64,000 nucleotides of DNA, taken from NCBI GenBank assembly GCA_035798135.1, contig JAPFBR010000001.1, positions 1,178,001-1,242,000 of the forward strand, given 5' to 3'. Of this stretch, positions 55,108 to 62,408 are shown in pieces (positions within the stretch are counted from its first letter, which is position 1; the number at the start of each line of letters is the position of its first letter). The translations under genes and the position numbers were made by a program. This DNA comes from Sediminicola sp035798135 (GTDB taxonomy: Bacteria; Bacteroidota; Bacteroidia; Flavobacteriales; Flavobacteriaceae). The notes under the pieces were generated by a model that worked only from the letters and a program-made list of their open reading frames with translations, searched no databases and had not been told where the DNA came from.

Positions 55108-55116
55108 GCAAAAGTA
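55108..55116 (-). promoter_or_regulatory. Probable -7 box of the Nfu gene
   Basis: Read on the minus strand, TACTTTTGC matches TAnnTTTGC, 16 bp upstream of the Nfu start at 55091. No clear TTG at the expected -33 distance. Confidence 0.42.
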
Positions 55117-55174
55117 CGAAGGAATTCCAATTTAACCCACTTTATACTAATGTAGTATTTCATCCGTTATATTT

Positions 55175-55182
55175 TATATTTG
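55175..55182 (+). promoter_or_regulatory. Possible -7 box of the PorP/SprF gene
   Basis: TATATTTG matches TAnnTTTG, 31 bp upstream of the ATG at 55214. The -33 region lacks a clear TTG. Together with the -7 box for the divergent Nfu gene it would define the 122 bp divergent promoter region. Confidence 0.42.
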
Positions 55183-55213
55183 AACGTTTAAACATATTTA
55201 CCCCTTATTTTAG

Positions 55214-56203
55214 ATGAAACAACTTCTTTTTGCTTTAATAGCTTCCTTTGCAATTAGTACCCCAGCTATGGCACAGGAAGGTATTCCGGTTTACTTTGAT
55301 TACTTAGCAGATAATTATTATTTGGTTTACCCATCAATGGCCGGAATTAGCGATGGTGCTAAAATAAGGCTCACTGCAAGGAAGCAGTGGTTCAATGTTG
55401 AGGAAGCACCAAGTCTCCAGACTTTTAACGCCAATTTTAGGGTTGGCGAAAATAGTGGATTGGGAGGTATCCTTTTTAACGATTCCAATGGCTACCACTC
55501 CCAAACAGGCTTTAAGGGGACCTATGCCCATCACTTGAAATTAGGAGGTGATGAACGTTTTTTGAACCAATTATCATTTGGGGCAAGTATAGGTGTGATC
55601 CTAAGCAGTTTGGATGAAAGCGAATTCAGGTCCATTATTCCTGATCCCGTGATCACTGGGGTAAAAAATACAGCAGCCTATTTTAATGTCGATTTTGGAT
55701 TTTCTTATAACTTTTTGGAATTTTATGCACATACGGCAGTTTTGAACGCTCTGGGCAGTGGTCGAGATCTGTATACTGCGAACGAGTTTGATAATCTCAG
55801 AAGGTATTTATTTTCTGTCGGCTATGTTTTTGGAAAGAGCGAAATACAATTGGAGCCTTCAATTTTATTTCAAATGACCGATTTTACAAAAGAAAAGACC
55901 ATAGATATAAATGCCAAGGTATACAAGAGCGTTCCATTTGGTACAATTTGGGGCGGACTTTCCTACCGAAGAAGTTTTGATGGGGCACAATTTCAGACCA
56001 ATGGCAGCTTTGGAGAGCAACGCTTGCAGTTGGTAACCCCGATAGTTGGCGCCAACATAGGCCAGTTTTTGGTATCCTATAACTATTCCTACCAAATGGG
56101 GGATATTAGGTTCGACAATGGTGGTTTTCACCAGATTACCTTAGGGTACGACTTTGGCCAAACCGAAAAACGGTACGACTGTAAATGTCCTGCTGTCAAT
56201 TAA
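55214..56203 (+). CDS. PorP/SprF-family type IX secretion-associated outer-membrane protein
   Basis: The product has 329 residues. A signal peptide (ending PAMAQ, about residue 21) precedes a beta-barrel of the PorP/SprF type: YLADNYYLVYPSMAGISDGAKIRLTARKQW is the family's N-terminal pattern, followed by FNANFRVGENSGLGGILFNDSNG, and the C-terminal QITLGYDFG strand. PorP/SprF proteins serve surface attachment or secretion of gliding adhesins by the type IX system; several paralogues per genome are normal. No partner adhesin gene is adjacent here. A hairpin separates it from the VWA gene. Confidence 0.9.
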   Translation: MKQLLFALIASFAISTPAMAQEGIPVYFDYLADNYYLVYPSMAGISDGAKIRLTARKQWFNVEEAPSLQTFNANFRVGENSGLGGILFNDSNGYHSQTGFKGTYAHHLKLGGDERFLNQLSFGASIGVILSSLDESEFRSIIPDPVITGVKNTAAYFNVDFGFSYNFLEFYAHTAVLNALGSGRDLYTANEFDNLRRYLFSVGYVFGKSEIQLEPSILFQMTDFTKEKTIDINAKVYKSVPFGTIWGGLSYRRSFDGAQFQTNGSFGEQRLQLVTPIVGANIGQFLVSYNYSYQMGDIRFDNGGFHQITLGYDFGQTEKRYDCKCPAVN

Positions 56204-56209
56204 AAAAAA

Positions 56210-56250
56210 CAAGCTTATCCGCATATGTACAATAAGCTTGCATCCTTTTT
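56210..56250. terminator. Convergent hairpin between PorP/SprF and the VWA gene
   Basis: CAAGCTTAT (56210-56218) pairs with ATAAGCTTG (56232-56240) across a 13-nt loop. CATCCTTTTT follows on the plus strand and TTTTTTTT on the minus strand. It lies between two convergent genes and can serve both. Confidence 0.65.
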
Positions 56251-57427
56251 ATTCCCAAGTATAATTTTTCTTCAAGGCTTGTTTTCGGATCGCCGATAAT
56301 AAGGCATTTTCCAATTCACCTTTAGAGCTATCCTTTTGGTTTTTTGCCAAATAGGCTTCACGCTTGATATTCAGTTCCTGTATTTCTTTTTGGATTTTTC
56401 CCCGTTCTTGTTTTTTAGAATTTATAAATTGGGTGATCTCTTTATCGGATTTGTTTTTTAATTCCTGTGGCAACTGCTCCTTTTCCACTGTGGAAACATC
56501 AAAGTCGTCACTTTTGGAAGCATCTACCAAATCCCATTCGGAATTACTGTACAATCTGGAGCTTTTGCTTACTGCTCTTTTTACCATTACCACCTCTTCC
56601 AAGGCTTCCGCATTTTGGTCTTGTTTACTTTGCATCGCTATTTTTGCGGCACCCATAGCACCATAGGAGATATAGGTCTTATTGAGTCGGGCATTTAATT
56701 GTATGATGACATCATCGTAAGGGGTGACTATGTGCACTACTTTTCTATTATGGTCTATGGCCATATACTCCCCACCGGTTAATGTGGCACCATGCTTCCA
56801 TTTGGTGGAGATTCCCTGCTCATAATTTCCACAGAAAATGGTATTGACAACAATGTCCTTTTCTTTGGCATTGGTAGCGGCGTCCCAATAGTTTAATCGG
56901 CCTTGGGAAAAGGGTTCATTTCCTGCGATGAATATCAGTTTTAGGTCGTCCTCATTTTTTCCCCATTCCAATTGGTTCAAGGAAGTCTGTATGACCTGAC
57001 CACAGTACTCCTCTCCGCCATTGGTTGTCAGGGAGAAGAGTTTTTCTGAAATTTCATCCAGATCACTGCTAAAACCTATTACCTGTCTTATGTAGCCTTC
57101 ATAAGAAGATAGATTGTCATTGCCATACTCATAAATGGCTATTTGCAATTGGGGCCTGGTATCATTACCGCATTTCACATACCCAAATTTGTTTACCACA
57201 TCCCATAATTGCGCTTTTGCCTGATTGATGAGGCCGTCCATACTGTTACTGGTATCCAATAATAGGGCGATCTTTACAGTTGGTTTGGATTTATGGTCCA
57301 GATGCCGTTTCGATGCGTTGTGAAAAAGGGGAGCGTCACTATTGTTTGCTTCAACGGTAGCACCTATCGCTGGTCCCATGCTTAAGGCAAGGATGCCTAT
57401 GCCTACTATTTGTATTAAATTTTTCAT
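56249..57427 (-). CDS. Secreted von Willebrand factor A domain protein
   Basis: The product has 392 residues with a signal peptide (MKNLIQIVGIGILALSMGPA, cleavage near 23). The VWA domain (about 50-235) carries the MIDAS-type start ALLLDTSNSMDGLINQAK (DxSxS) with later FIAGNEPFSQG. The C-terminal part is a charged coiled coil (QELKNKSDKEITQFINSKKQE). VWA proteins of this form in Bacteroidota bind divalent metal and mediate protein interaction; a specific role is not known. It is convergent with PorP/SprF. Confidence 0.85.
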   Translation of the reverse strand: MKNLIQIVGIGILALSMGPAIGATVEANNSDAPLFHNASKRHLDHKSKPTVKIALLLDTSNSMDGLINQAKAQLWDVVNKFGYVKCGNDTRPQLQIAIYEYGNDNLSSYEGYIRQVIGFSSDLDEISEKLFSLTTNGGEEYCGQVIQTSLNQLEWGKNEDDLKLIFIAGNEPFSQGRLNYWDAATNAKEKDIVVNTIFCGNYEQGISTKWKHGATLTGGEYMAIDHNRKVVHIVTPYDDVIIQLNARLNKTYISYGAMGAAKIAMQSKQDQNAEALEEVVMVKRAVSKSSRLYSNSEWDLVDASKSDDFDVSTVEKEQLPQELKNKSDKEITQFINSKKQERGKIQKEIQELNIKREAYLAKNQKDSSKGELENALLSAIRKQALKKNYTWE

Positions 57428-57643
57428 GCTTTTTGGTTTTAATTAATAATGAATTGCCCTTAAAACTAAATCCATCTTTTTATAAATAAAACCGATAATG
57501 AGTCAATCAGCTATTGCAATGAGGGAACCTAGCTTTTGATTGTGTGAAGTGGTAATATTCGGATTGAACCTCGAATATATCAAGATTTCCACATTTTTTA
57601 ATATCATTTAAATCAGTTAAGTTTAACACTTTCAATAATCCCT

Positions 57644-59848
57644 ATGCCCGGAACAAAATATTTTTTAATCCTTATGCTTTTCAGTTTTACCCTGGTCACC
57701 TCCCAGGTAAAACAAGGAGTTAGAACCTTTGAATTAAAAGGGTCTGTAGTAGGTAAGGAAAATAATGCTCCCTTAAGTGGGGTAAGTGTTTCCAATCAAA
57801 GTGGAAGCTATACCACCACCAATGGCCTTGGGGAATTTATAATAAAAGTGACTGTCGGCGATCGATTGCAAATAGAGAGTCCAGATTTTCAGACCGTATA
57901 TTATACAATTAAAAATCAGGAGGATGTAAAGGTCTTGGTGGAAGGGTATGAATTGAGTAAAAAAGGGAGTCTTGAGGATAAGGATGATTTGGGATCTAAG
58001 ATTTCACATCAAATGTTATTGGATTCAGCACTCCGTTATAAGAAATCGAATATTGATAAGAGTTTGGATTTTATAACAAAATCCATTTTACAATTGGGGA
58101 ATAGGGGTGATAAAGGACAAATGGCAGAATCCTTGAGTACCCTAGGAGAAATATACCATTACCATAAACAATATGATTTGGCTATCGCCAACTATCTGGA
58201 TGCGCTGCGAAATAAGCAATCCGTTAAAACAAAAATCTTATTGGGAAAGGCCTATCTCATGAATAAGGAATACAAACAGGCCGAAGATATTTTTTCGTCT
58301 TTGACCAAAGAGGGAAATACCATTCCCTATCAAAAAGTGGAAATATATGAAAGCTTAGGTGATGCGAATATAGGTCTTGGGAAAAATAGGGGGGCCTTGG
58401 AGAATTATAATTTGGGATTGGAGTTGGCCAAGCAGCATTTAATTACGCCCAAAATGACCGACCTCAATTCCAAGATTGGGAATGCGTATGCCCAAGATAA
58501 TAAAATGGAACAGGCTGCCGAGTTTTACGATAGTTCTTTGGAATTGGCCAGTAAGCAAGCACCTCAGCGTGCTGTACAGGAAAAAGAGAAGGTAGCCGAT
58601 TTTTATAATCAAAAAAGTCAATATTCGGCGGAAATAGAATTGAGAAAAAAAAGCTTGGATGAATTGAACAAAATACCCAAGTCTAAGACTTCAAAAAATA
58701 GGCTTACTACTACTTCAGATACGATAACCACCCAACGTATCAATTATAAAATTGCCAACGCCTACATAGCTCAGGACAAGTTAACTGAGGCAATTCCCTA
58801 CTTACAACAGAGTATCAAAGAGGCTGATGCCGATGATGATTTGGTGGTACAAAAGGATGCGACACGGAAATTATCAGAGGTGTATAAGTATAAGGGAGAA
58901 TATTCCAAGGCCTTGGAAACCTACCAGCAATACGTTTCCGTGGTAGATACCCTCTATGTGCGAAAGGAACAGGAAATCTCCAGGGCGGCACGTTTTAATA
59001 GGGAAATAGCGGCCAAACAGAGCAGAATATCAGGATTGGAGCAGGAGCGGGAGCTGTCTCAGAGTAAATACGATCTTGCGCTTACAGAACAGGAGTTGAT
59101 CGCTGAAAACAATAAAAGGCAGACTTGGGTTATTTATTCCTTGGGCTTTGGATTGTTATTAATGGGATTGGTGGTGTTTTTCTTTTATAGGAGCAACAAG
59201 CAACAGAAATTGGCCAACAATTTATTGGCCCTAAAGTCGCTTCGTTCCCAAATGAACCCCCATTTTATTTTTAATGCCCTCAATTCTGTTAATAATTACA
59301 TCGCCAAAAGTGATGAACGCAGCGCGAATAGGTTCTTGAGTGATTTTTCAATGTTGATGAGGTCGGTTCTGGAAAACTCAGAAGAAGATTTTATTCCCTT
59401 GTCCAAAGAACTGGACTTATTGGAGCTCTATGTAAAATTGGAGCACAGTCGGTTTCCTGATAAATTTGACTACCAGCTACTTGTTGATGACCAAATAGAG
59501 ATTGATAAATTTAGCATACCCCCCATGTTGCTCCAGCCTTATATAGAAAATGCCATTTGGCATGGTCTTCGTTATAAAGAGGAAAAAGGGTTTTTAAAAA
59601 TTGAACTACATCAAAAAGAGGAAAATGAACTATTGATCACAATTTCAGATGATGGGATTGGCCGTAAAAATTCAACGGAGTTGAAAACTCCCAATCAAAA
59701 GAAACAGCAGTCCAAAGGAATGGGAAACATTAAAAAAAGGATCGCCATTCTGAATGAGATGTATAAGGATAGAATAACCGTTTCCATATCCGATCTGTTT
59801 GAGGATGGGACCGGAACAAAGATTGAATTGACATTAAAAAGTGAATAA
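57644..59848 (+). CDS. TPR-containing LytS-type sensor histidine kinase
   Basis: The product has 734 residues. Order of parts: signal peptide (ending TSQ), a carboxypeptidase-regulatory-like domain (about 28-105, FELKGSVVGKENNAPLSGVSV), a row of TPRs (about 125-445), a coiled coil, one membrane helix (about 487-508, WVIYSLGFGLLLMGLVVFFFY), and the His_kinase/HATPase pair. The phosphoacceptor is in QMNPHFIFNALNSVNNYI (His near 540), and the ATP-binding part has PPMLLQPYIENAIWHGL and DDGIGR. It probably senses an envelope or periplasmic signal through the TPRs. It overlaps the response regulator gene in a TAATG. Confidence 0.95.
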   Translation: MPGTKYFLILMLFSFTLVTSQVKQGVRTFELKGSVVGKENNAPLSGVSVSNQSGSYTTTNGLGEFIIKVTVGDRLQIESPDFQTVYYTIKNQEDVKVLVEGYELSKKGSLEDKDDLGSKISHQMLLDSALRYKKSNIDKSLDFITKSILQLGNRGDKGQMAESLSTLGEIYHYHKQYDLAIANYLDALRNKQSVKTKILLGKAYLMNKEYKQAEDIFSSLTKEGNTIPYQKVEIYESLGDANIGLGKNRGALENYNLGLELAKQHLITPKMTDLNSKIGNAYAQDNKMEQAAEFYDSSLELASKQAPQRAVQEKEKVADFYNQKSQYSAEIELRKKSLDELNKIPKSKTSKNRLTTTSDTITTQRINYKIANAYIAQDKLTEAIPYLQQSIKEADADDDLVVQKDATRKLSEVYKYKGEYSKALETYQQYVSVVDTLYVRKEQEISRAARFNREIAAKQSRISGLEQERELSQSKYDLALTEQELIAENNKRQTWVIYSLGFGLLLMGLVVFFFYRSNKQQKLANNLLALKSLRSQMNPHFIFNALNSVNNYIAKSDERSANRFLSDFSMLMRSVLENSEEDFIPLSKELDLLELYVKLEHSRFPDKFDYQLLVDDQIEIDKFSIPPMLLQPYIENAIWHGLRYKEEKGFLKIELHQKEENELLITISDDGIGRKNSTELKTPNQKKQQSKGMGNIKKRIAILNEMYKDRITVSISDLFEDGTGTKIELTLKSE

Positions 59849-60579
59849 TGGAACTAACCGCAGTGATTATAGAAGATGAAGCCAATAGCCGGGAAATTCT
59901 AAGAAATTACCTGACGAAATACTGTAAGGGTGTACGCGTATTGGGGGAAGCGGCTACTATAAAGGAAGGGTTGGACTTGCTAAAAAAAAACAATCCCGAT
60001 ATCGTATTCTTGGACGTAGAAATGCCTTACGGGAATGCCTTCGATTTATTGGATCAATTGCCAGAACGGACTTTTGAAACTATTTTTGTAACAGCGTATA
60101 ACCAGTATGCCTTGGATGCCTTAAACCATCATGCGGCCTACTATTTGATGAAACCCATTGATATTGATGAGTTGGTGAAATCAGTTGCCTATGTAACTGA
60201 AGTAAAAATTCGTGAAAATGAGTTGGAAGATAAAATACTGACTCCTGTATTACATAAGGTGGATGGAAAGATTACCTTACCCCAACAAGATGGTTTTCAG
60301 GTGCTCAATGTAGCCGATATATTGTTTTGCAAGGCAGATGATAATTACACGGAAATCTATTTGGAAAACCAAAGATTGGTGGTGAGCAAGACCTTGAAAT
60401 ATTTTGAAGATGCCCTTTCGGATTTTGCTTTTGCCCGCATTCATAAATCCTATCTGGTCAATGTGAACGAGGTGGTCAAGTATAAAAAGGGAAAAGGAGG
60501 GAGCGTGGTGATTTCCAACGGAAAGGAATTGTTGGTTTCAGCCTCAAGAAAACACCAACTGTTATCGTACTTTAAATAA
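59848..60579 (+). CDS. LytTR-family response regulator
   Basis: The product has 243 residues. The receiver domain has the acidic pocket EDE at 9-11, phosphoacceptor Asp56 in IVFLDVEMP, and Lys in LMKPIDIDEL. The C-terminal LytTR DNA-binding domain (about 140-243) contains ILFCKADDNYTEIYL and FARIHKSYLVNVNEV. It is coupled by overlapping stop and start to the kinase, so the two form a pair. Its targets are unknown; LytTR sites are usually tandem imperfect repeats. Confidence 0.96.
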   Translation: MELTAVIIEDEANSREILRNYLTKYCKGVRVLGEAATIKEGLDLLKKNNPDIVFLDVEMPYGNAFDLLDQLPERTFETIFVTAYNQYALDALNHHAAYYLMKPIDIDELVKSVAYVTEVKIRENELEDKILTPVLHKVDGKITLPQQDGFQVLNVADILFCKADDNYTEIYLENQRLVVSKTLKYFEDALSDFAFARIHKSYLVNVNEVVKYKKGKGGSVVISNGKELLVSASRKHQLLSYFK

Positions 60580-60607
60580 AATTTACAATTAAAAACAAAT
60601 ACAAGCA

Positions 60608-61123
60608 ATGATCATCAAGACCGTAAACGGAAAAACACCAGAAATAGGAGAGGATTGTTATATCGCTGATAATGCAACCATTGTTGGGGATGTGACTATG
60701 GGCAGTCAATGTAGCATTTGGTTCAATGCCGTTTTAAGGGGGGATGTAAACTTTATAAAAATGGGGAACAAGGTCAATGTCCAGGATGGGGCCGTTATTC
60801 ACTGTACCTATTTAAAGGCTGCTACAACCATAGGGAACAATGTATCCATAGGTCACAATGCTTTGGTCCACGGATGCACCATCCACGATAATGTGCTCAT
60901 TGGGATGGGGAGTATTATAATGGATGATTGTGTGGTAGAAAGCAACAGCATCATTGCAGCCGGAGCAGTACTTACCAAAGGGACACATGTGCCGGCAGGA
61001 AGTGTTTTTGCAGGAATGCCAGCAAAAAAAATCAAGGACATTAGTCCGGAACTGAGCTCTGGTGAGATTGATAGGATTGCCAATGCCTATGTAAAATACT
61101 CTGGTTGGTTCAAGGAGGAATAA
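60608..61123 (+). CDS. Gamma-carbonic-anhydrase-like hexapeptide-repeat protein
   Basis: The product has 171 residues and is a left-handed parallel beta-helix (LbetaH) of the YrdA/PaaY/gamma-CA group. The three metal-binding histidines are seen in AVIHCTYL, SIGHNALVHGC (His pair), with the conserved NVQDGAVIH and WFNAVLRGDVN segments. Members may have carbonic anhydrase activity with Zn or Fe, or act as thioesterases; the sequence does not decide. It starts 29 bp after the response regulator. Confidence 0.9.
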   Translation: MIIKTVNGKTPEIGEDCYIADNATIVGDVTMGSQCSIWFNAVLRGDVNFIKMGNKVNVQDGAVIHCTYLKAATTIGNNVSIGHNALVHGCTIHDNVLIGMGSIIMDDCVVESNSIIAAGAVLTKGTHVPAGSVFAGMPAKKIKDISPELSSGEIDRIANAYVKYSGWFKEE

Positions 61124-61170
61124 CACTTTTTTTTATTCCACTTCATGGGCTCTATTGGTTTCATGGGAAA

Positions 61171-61198
61171 ATGTCATGTCAAGCGCAGTCGAGACGTT
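61171..61198. repeat. Dispersed flavobacterial repeat, copy 1
   Basis: The 28-nt unit (core AGCGCAGTCGAGA) recurs 53 bp downstream with 24 of 28 identical positions. The core with flanks is a near-palindrome (GTCAAGCGC..GTCGAGAC). Similar GTCGAGC/GCGCAGTCGAG elements are scattered between genes in many flavobacterial genomes. Confidence 0.72.
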
Positions 61199-61223
61199 GA
61201 GTTTGCACATTGTATTTATGGTT

Positions 61224-61251
61224 ATGTCACATCGAGCGCAGTCGAGATGTT
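61224..61251. repeat. Dispersed flavobacterial repeat, copy 2
   Basis: The unit ATGTCACATCGAGCGCAGTC followed by GAGATGTT; its arms CATC...GATG are symmetric, giving a short imperfect hairpin. It is the better-preserved copy. Confidence 0.72.
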
Positions 61252-61283
61252 TGGGACTAATTATGTAGTCTTATTTTAGAACC

Positions 61284-61314
61284 TATCGATCGCAGTTGGT
61301 ACGTCATTTTGAGC
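61284..61314. repeat. Degenerate third copy of the dispersed repeat
   Basis: ATCGATCGCAGTTGGTACGT aligns with the ATCGAGCGCAGTCGAGATGT core of copy 2, with several changes, and is followed by GTCATTTTGAGC, which resembles the start of another unit. Spacing between copies (53 and about 52 bp) is regular. Confidence 0.45.
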
Positions 61315-61405
61315 AAAACAATTATTTGTTAGCTATAAGCTTGGCGCAAATACTTCCCATTAATCCAAATAATCTTATTTTTGTTTCAACTTAAACTTAA
61401 ATAGA

Positions 61406-62290
61406 ATGAACGCATATATATTTCCTGGTCAAGGAGCGCAATTTGTTGGAATGGGGTTAGATCTTTATGAAAAATATCCCTTGGCCCAGGAACTCTTTGA
61501 AAAGGCCAATGCAATTTTAGGATTTTCTATTACCGATATTATGTTCCAAGGCACACCTGAGGCCCTAAAAGAGACAAAGGTCACCCAACCAGCGATATTT
61601 TTGCATTCTGTGATTTTAAGCAAGGTAATGGGAGAGAATTTTAAGCCGGACATGGTAGCGGGGCATTCCTTGGGAGAATTTTCTGCTTTGGTAGCCAATG
61701 GGGTTTTAACCTTTGAAGACGGTTTGAAATTGGTTTCAAAACGCGCTTTGGCCATGCAAAAGGCCTGTGAGGTGAAACCAAGTACTATGGCAGCAGTTTT
61801 AGGTTTGGATGATACAGTTGTAGAACAAATTTGTGCGAACATTAATGGGGTAGTGGTGCCTGCAAATTATAACTGTCCGGGACAATTGGTAATCTCTGGG
61901 GAAGTAGAGGCCATTAATGAAGCCTGTGAAAAATTGAAGGATGCTGGGGCTCGTAGGGCATTGGTTTTACCTGTAGGTGGGGCCTTTCACTCTCCATTGA
62001 TGGAGCCTGCAAGGGAAGAATTGGCGGCAGCCATTGAAAACACCAAATTCAGCACACCTACCTGTCCAATTTATCAGAATGTGCCTACCACGGCGGTTAA
62101 CAATGCCGATGAAATTAAAAAGAACTTGATCTCCCAATTGACGGCTCCCGTAAAATGGACCCAAAGTGTACAGCATATGGTAAAAGATGGGGCCACGTTG
62201 TTTACCGAGGTGGGACCGGGGAAAGTGTTGCAAGGTTTGGTCAAAAAAATACACCCGGAAGCTGAAACAAAATCGGCTGAACTGACATAA
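61406..62290 (+). CDS. fabD: Malonyl-CoA:ACP transacylase FabD
   Basis: The product has 294 residues. FabD loads malonyl groups onto acyl carrier protein for fatty acid synthesis. It shows the FPGQGAQFVGMG start, the nucleophile motif GHSLGEFSAL (Ser88), the VGGAFHSPLM His region and the VGPGKVLQGL end. It is preceded by a TATTTTTG -7-like box at 61376-61383 without a clear -33 box. It is a single gene, ending before a hairpin terminator. Confidence 0.97.
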   Translation: MNAYIFPGQGAQFVGMGLDLYEKYPLAQELFEKANAILGFSITDIMFQGTPEALKETKVTQPAIFLHSVILSKVMGENFKPDMVAGHSLGEFSALVANGVLTFEDGLKLVSKRALAMQKACEVKPSTMAAVLGLDDTVVEQICANINGVVVPANYNCPGQLVISGEVEAINEACEKLKDAGARRALVLPVGGAFHSPLMEPAREELAAAIENTKFSTPTCPIYQNVPTTAVNNADEIKKNLISQLTAPVKWTQSVQHMVKDGATLFTEVGPGKVLQGLVKKIHPEAETKSAELT

Positions 62291-62311
62291 TTTATCTATG
62301 TAATACCATAT

Positions 62312-62364
62312 AATGGATTGAGCTAATTCTTTTATGTATAAGGGTAGCCCAATCCATTTTTTTT
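62312..62364 (+). terminator. Terminator after fabD
   Basis: AATGGATTG (62312-62320) pairs with CAATCCATT (62350-62358), with an inner GCTA/TAGC pairing, followed by TTTTTT. The T-run after the stem is long, supporting an intrinsic terminator. Confidence 0.82.
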
Positions 62365-62408
62365 GACTTTTTTTGAGTAAATTGTTTTAATCATTAGTAT
62401 TGCATTAA

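Noticed and set aside
61124..61405. Regularly spaced repeats considered as a CRISPR array
   Set aside because: Only two good copies and one degenerate one exist, repeats are imperfect, spacers are short and there are no cas genes nearby.
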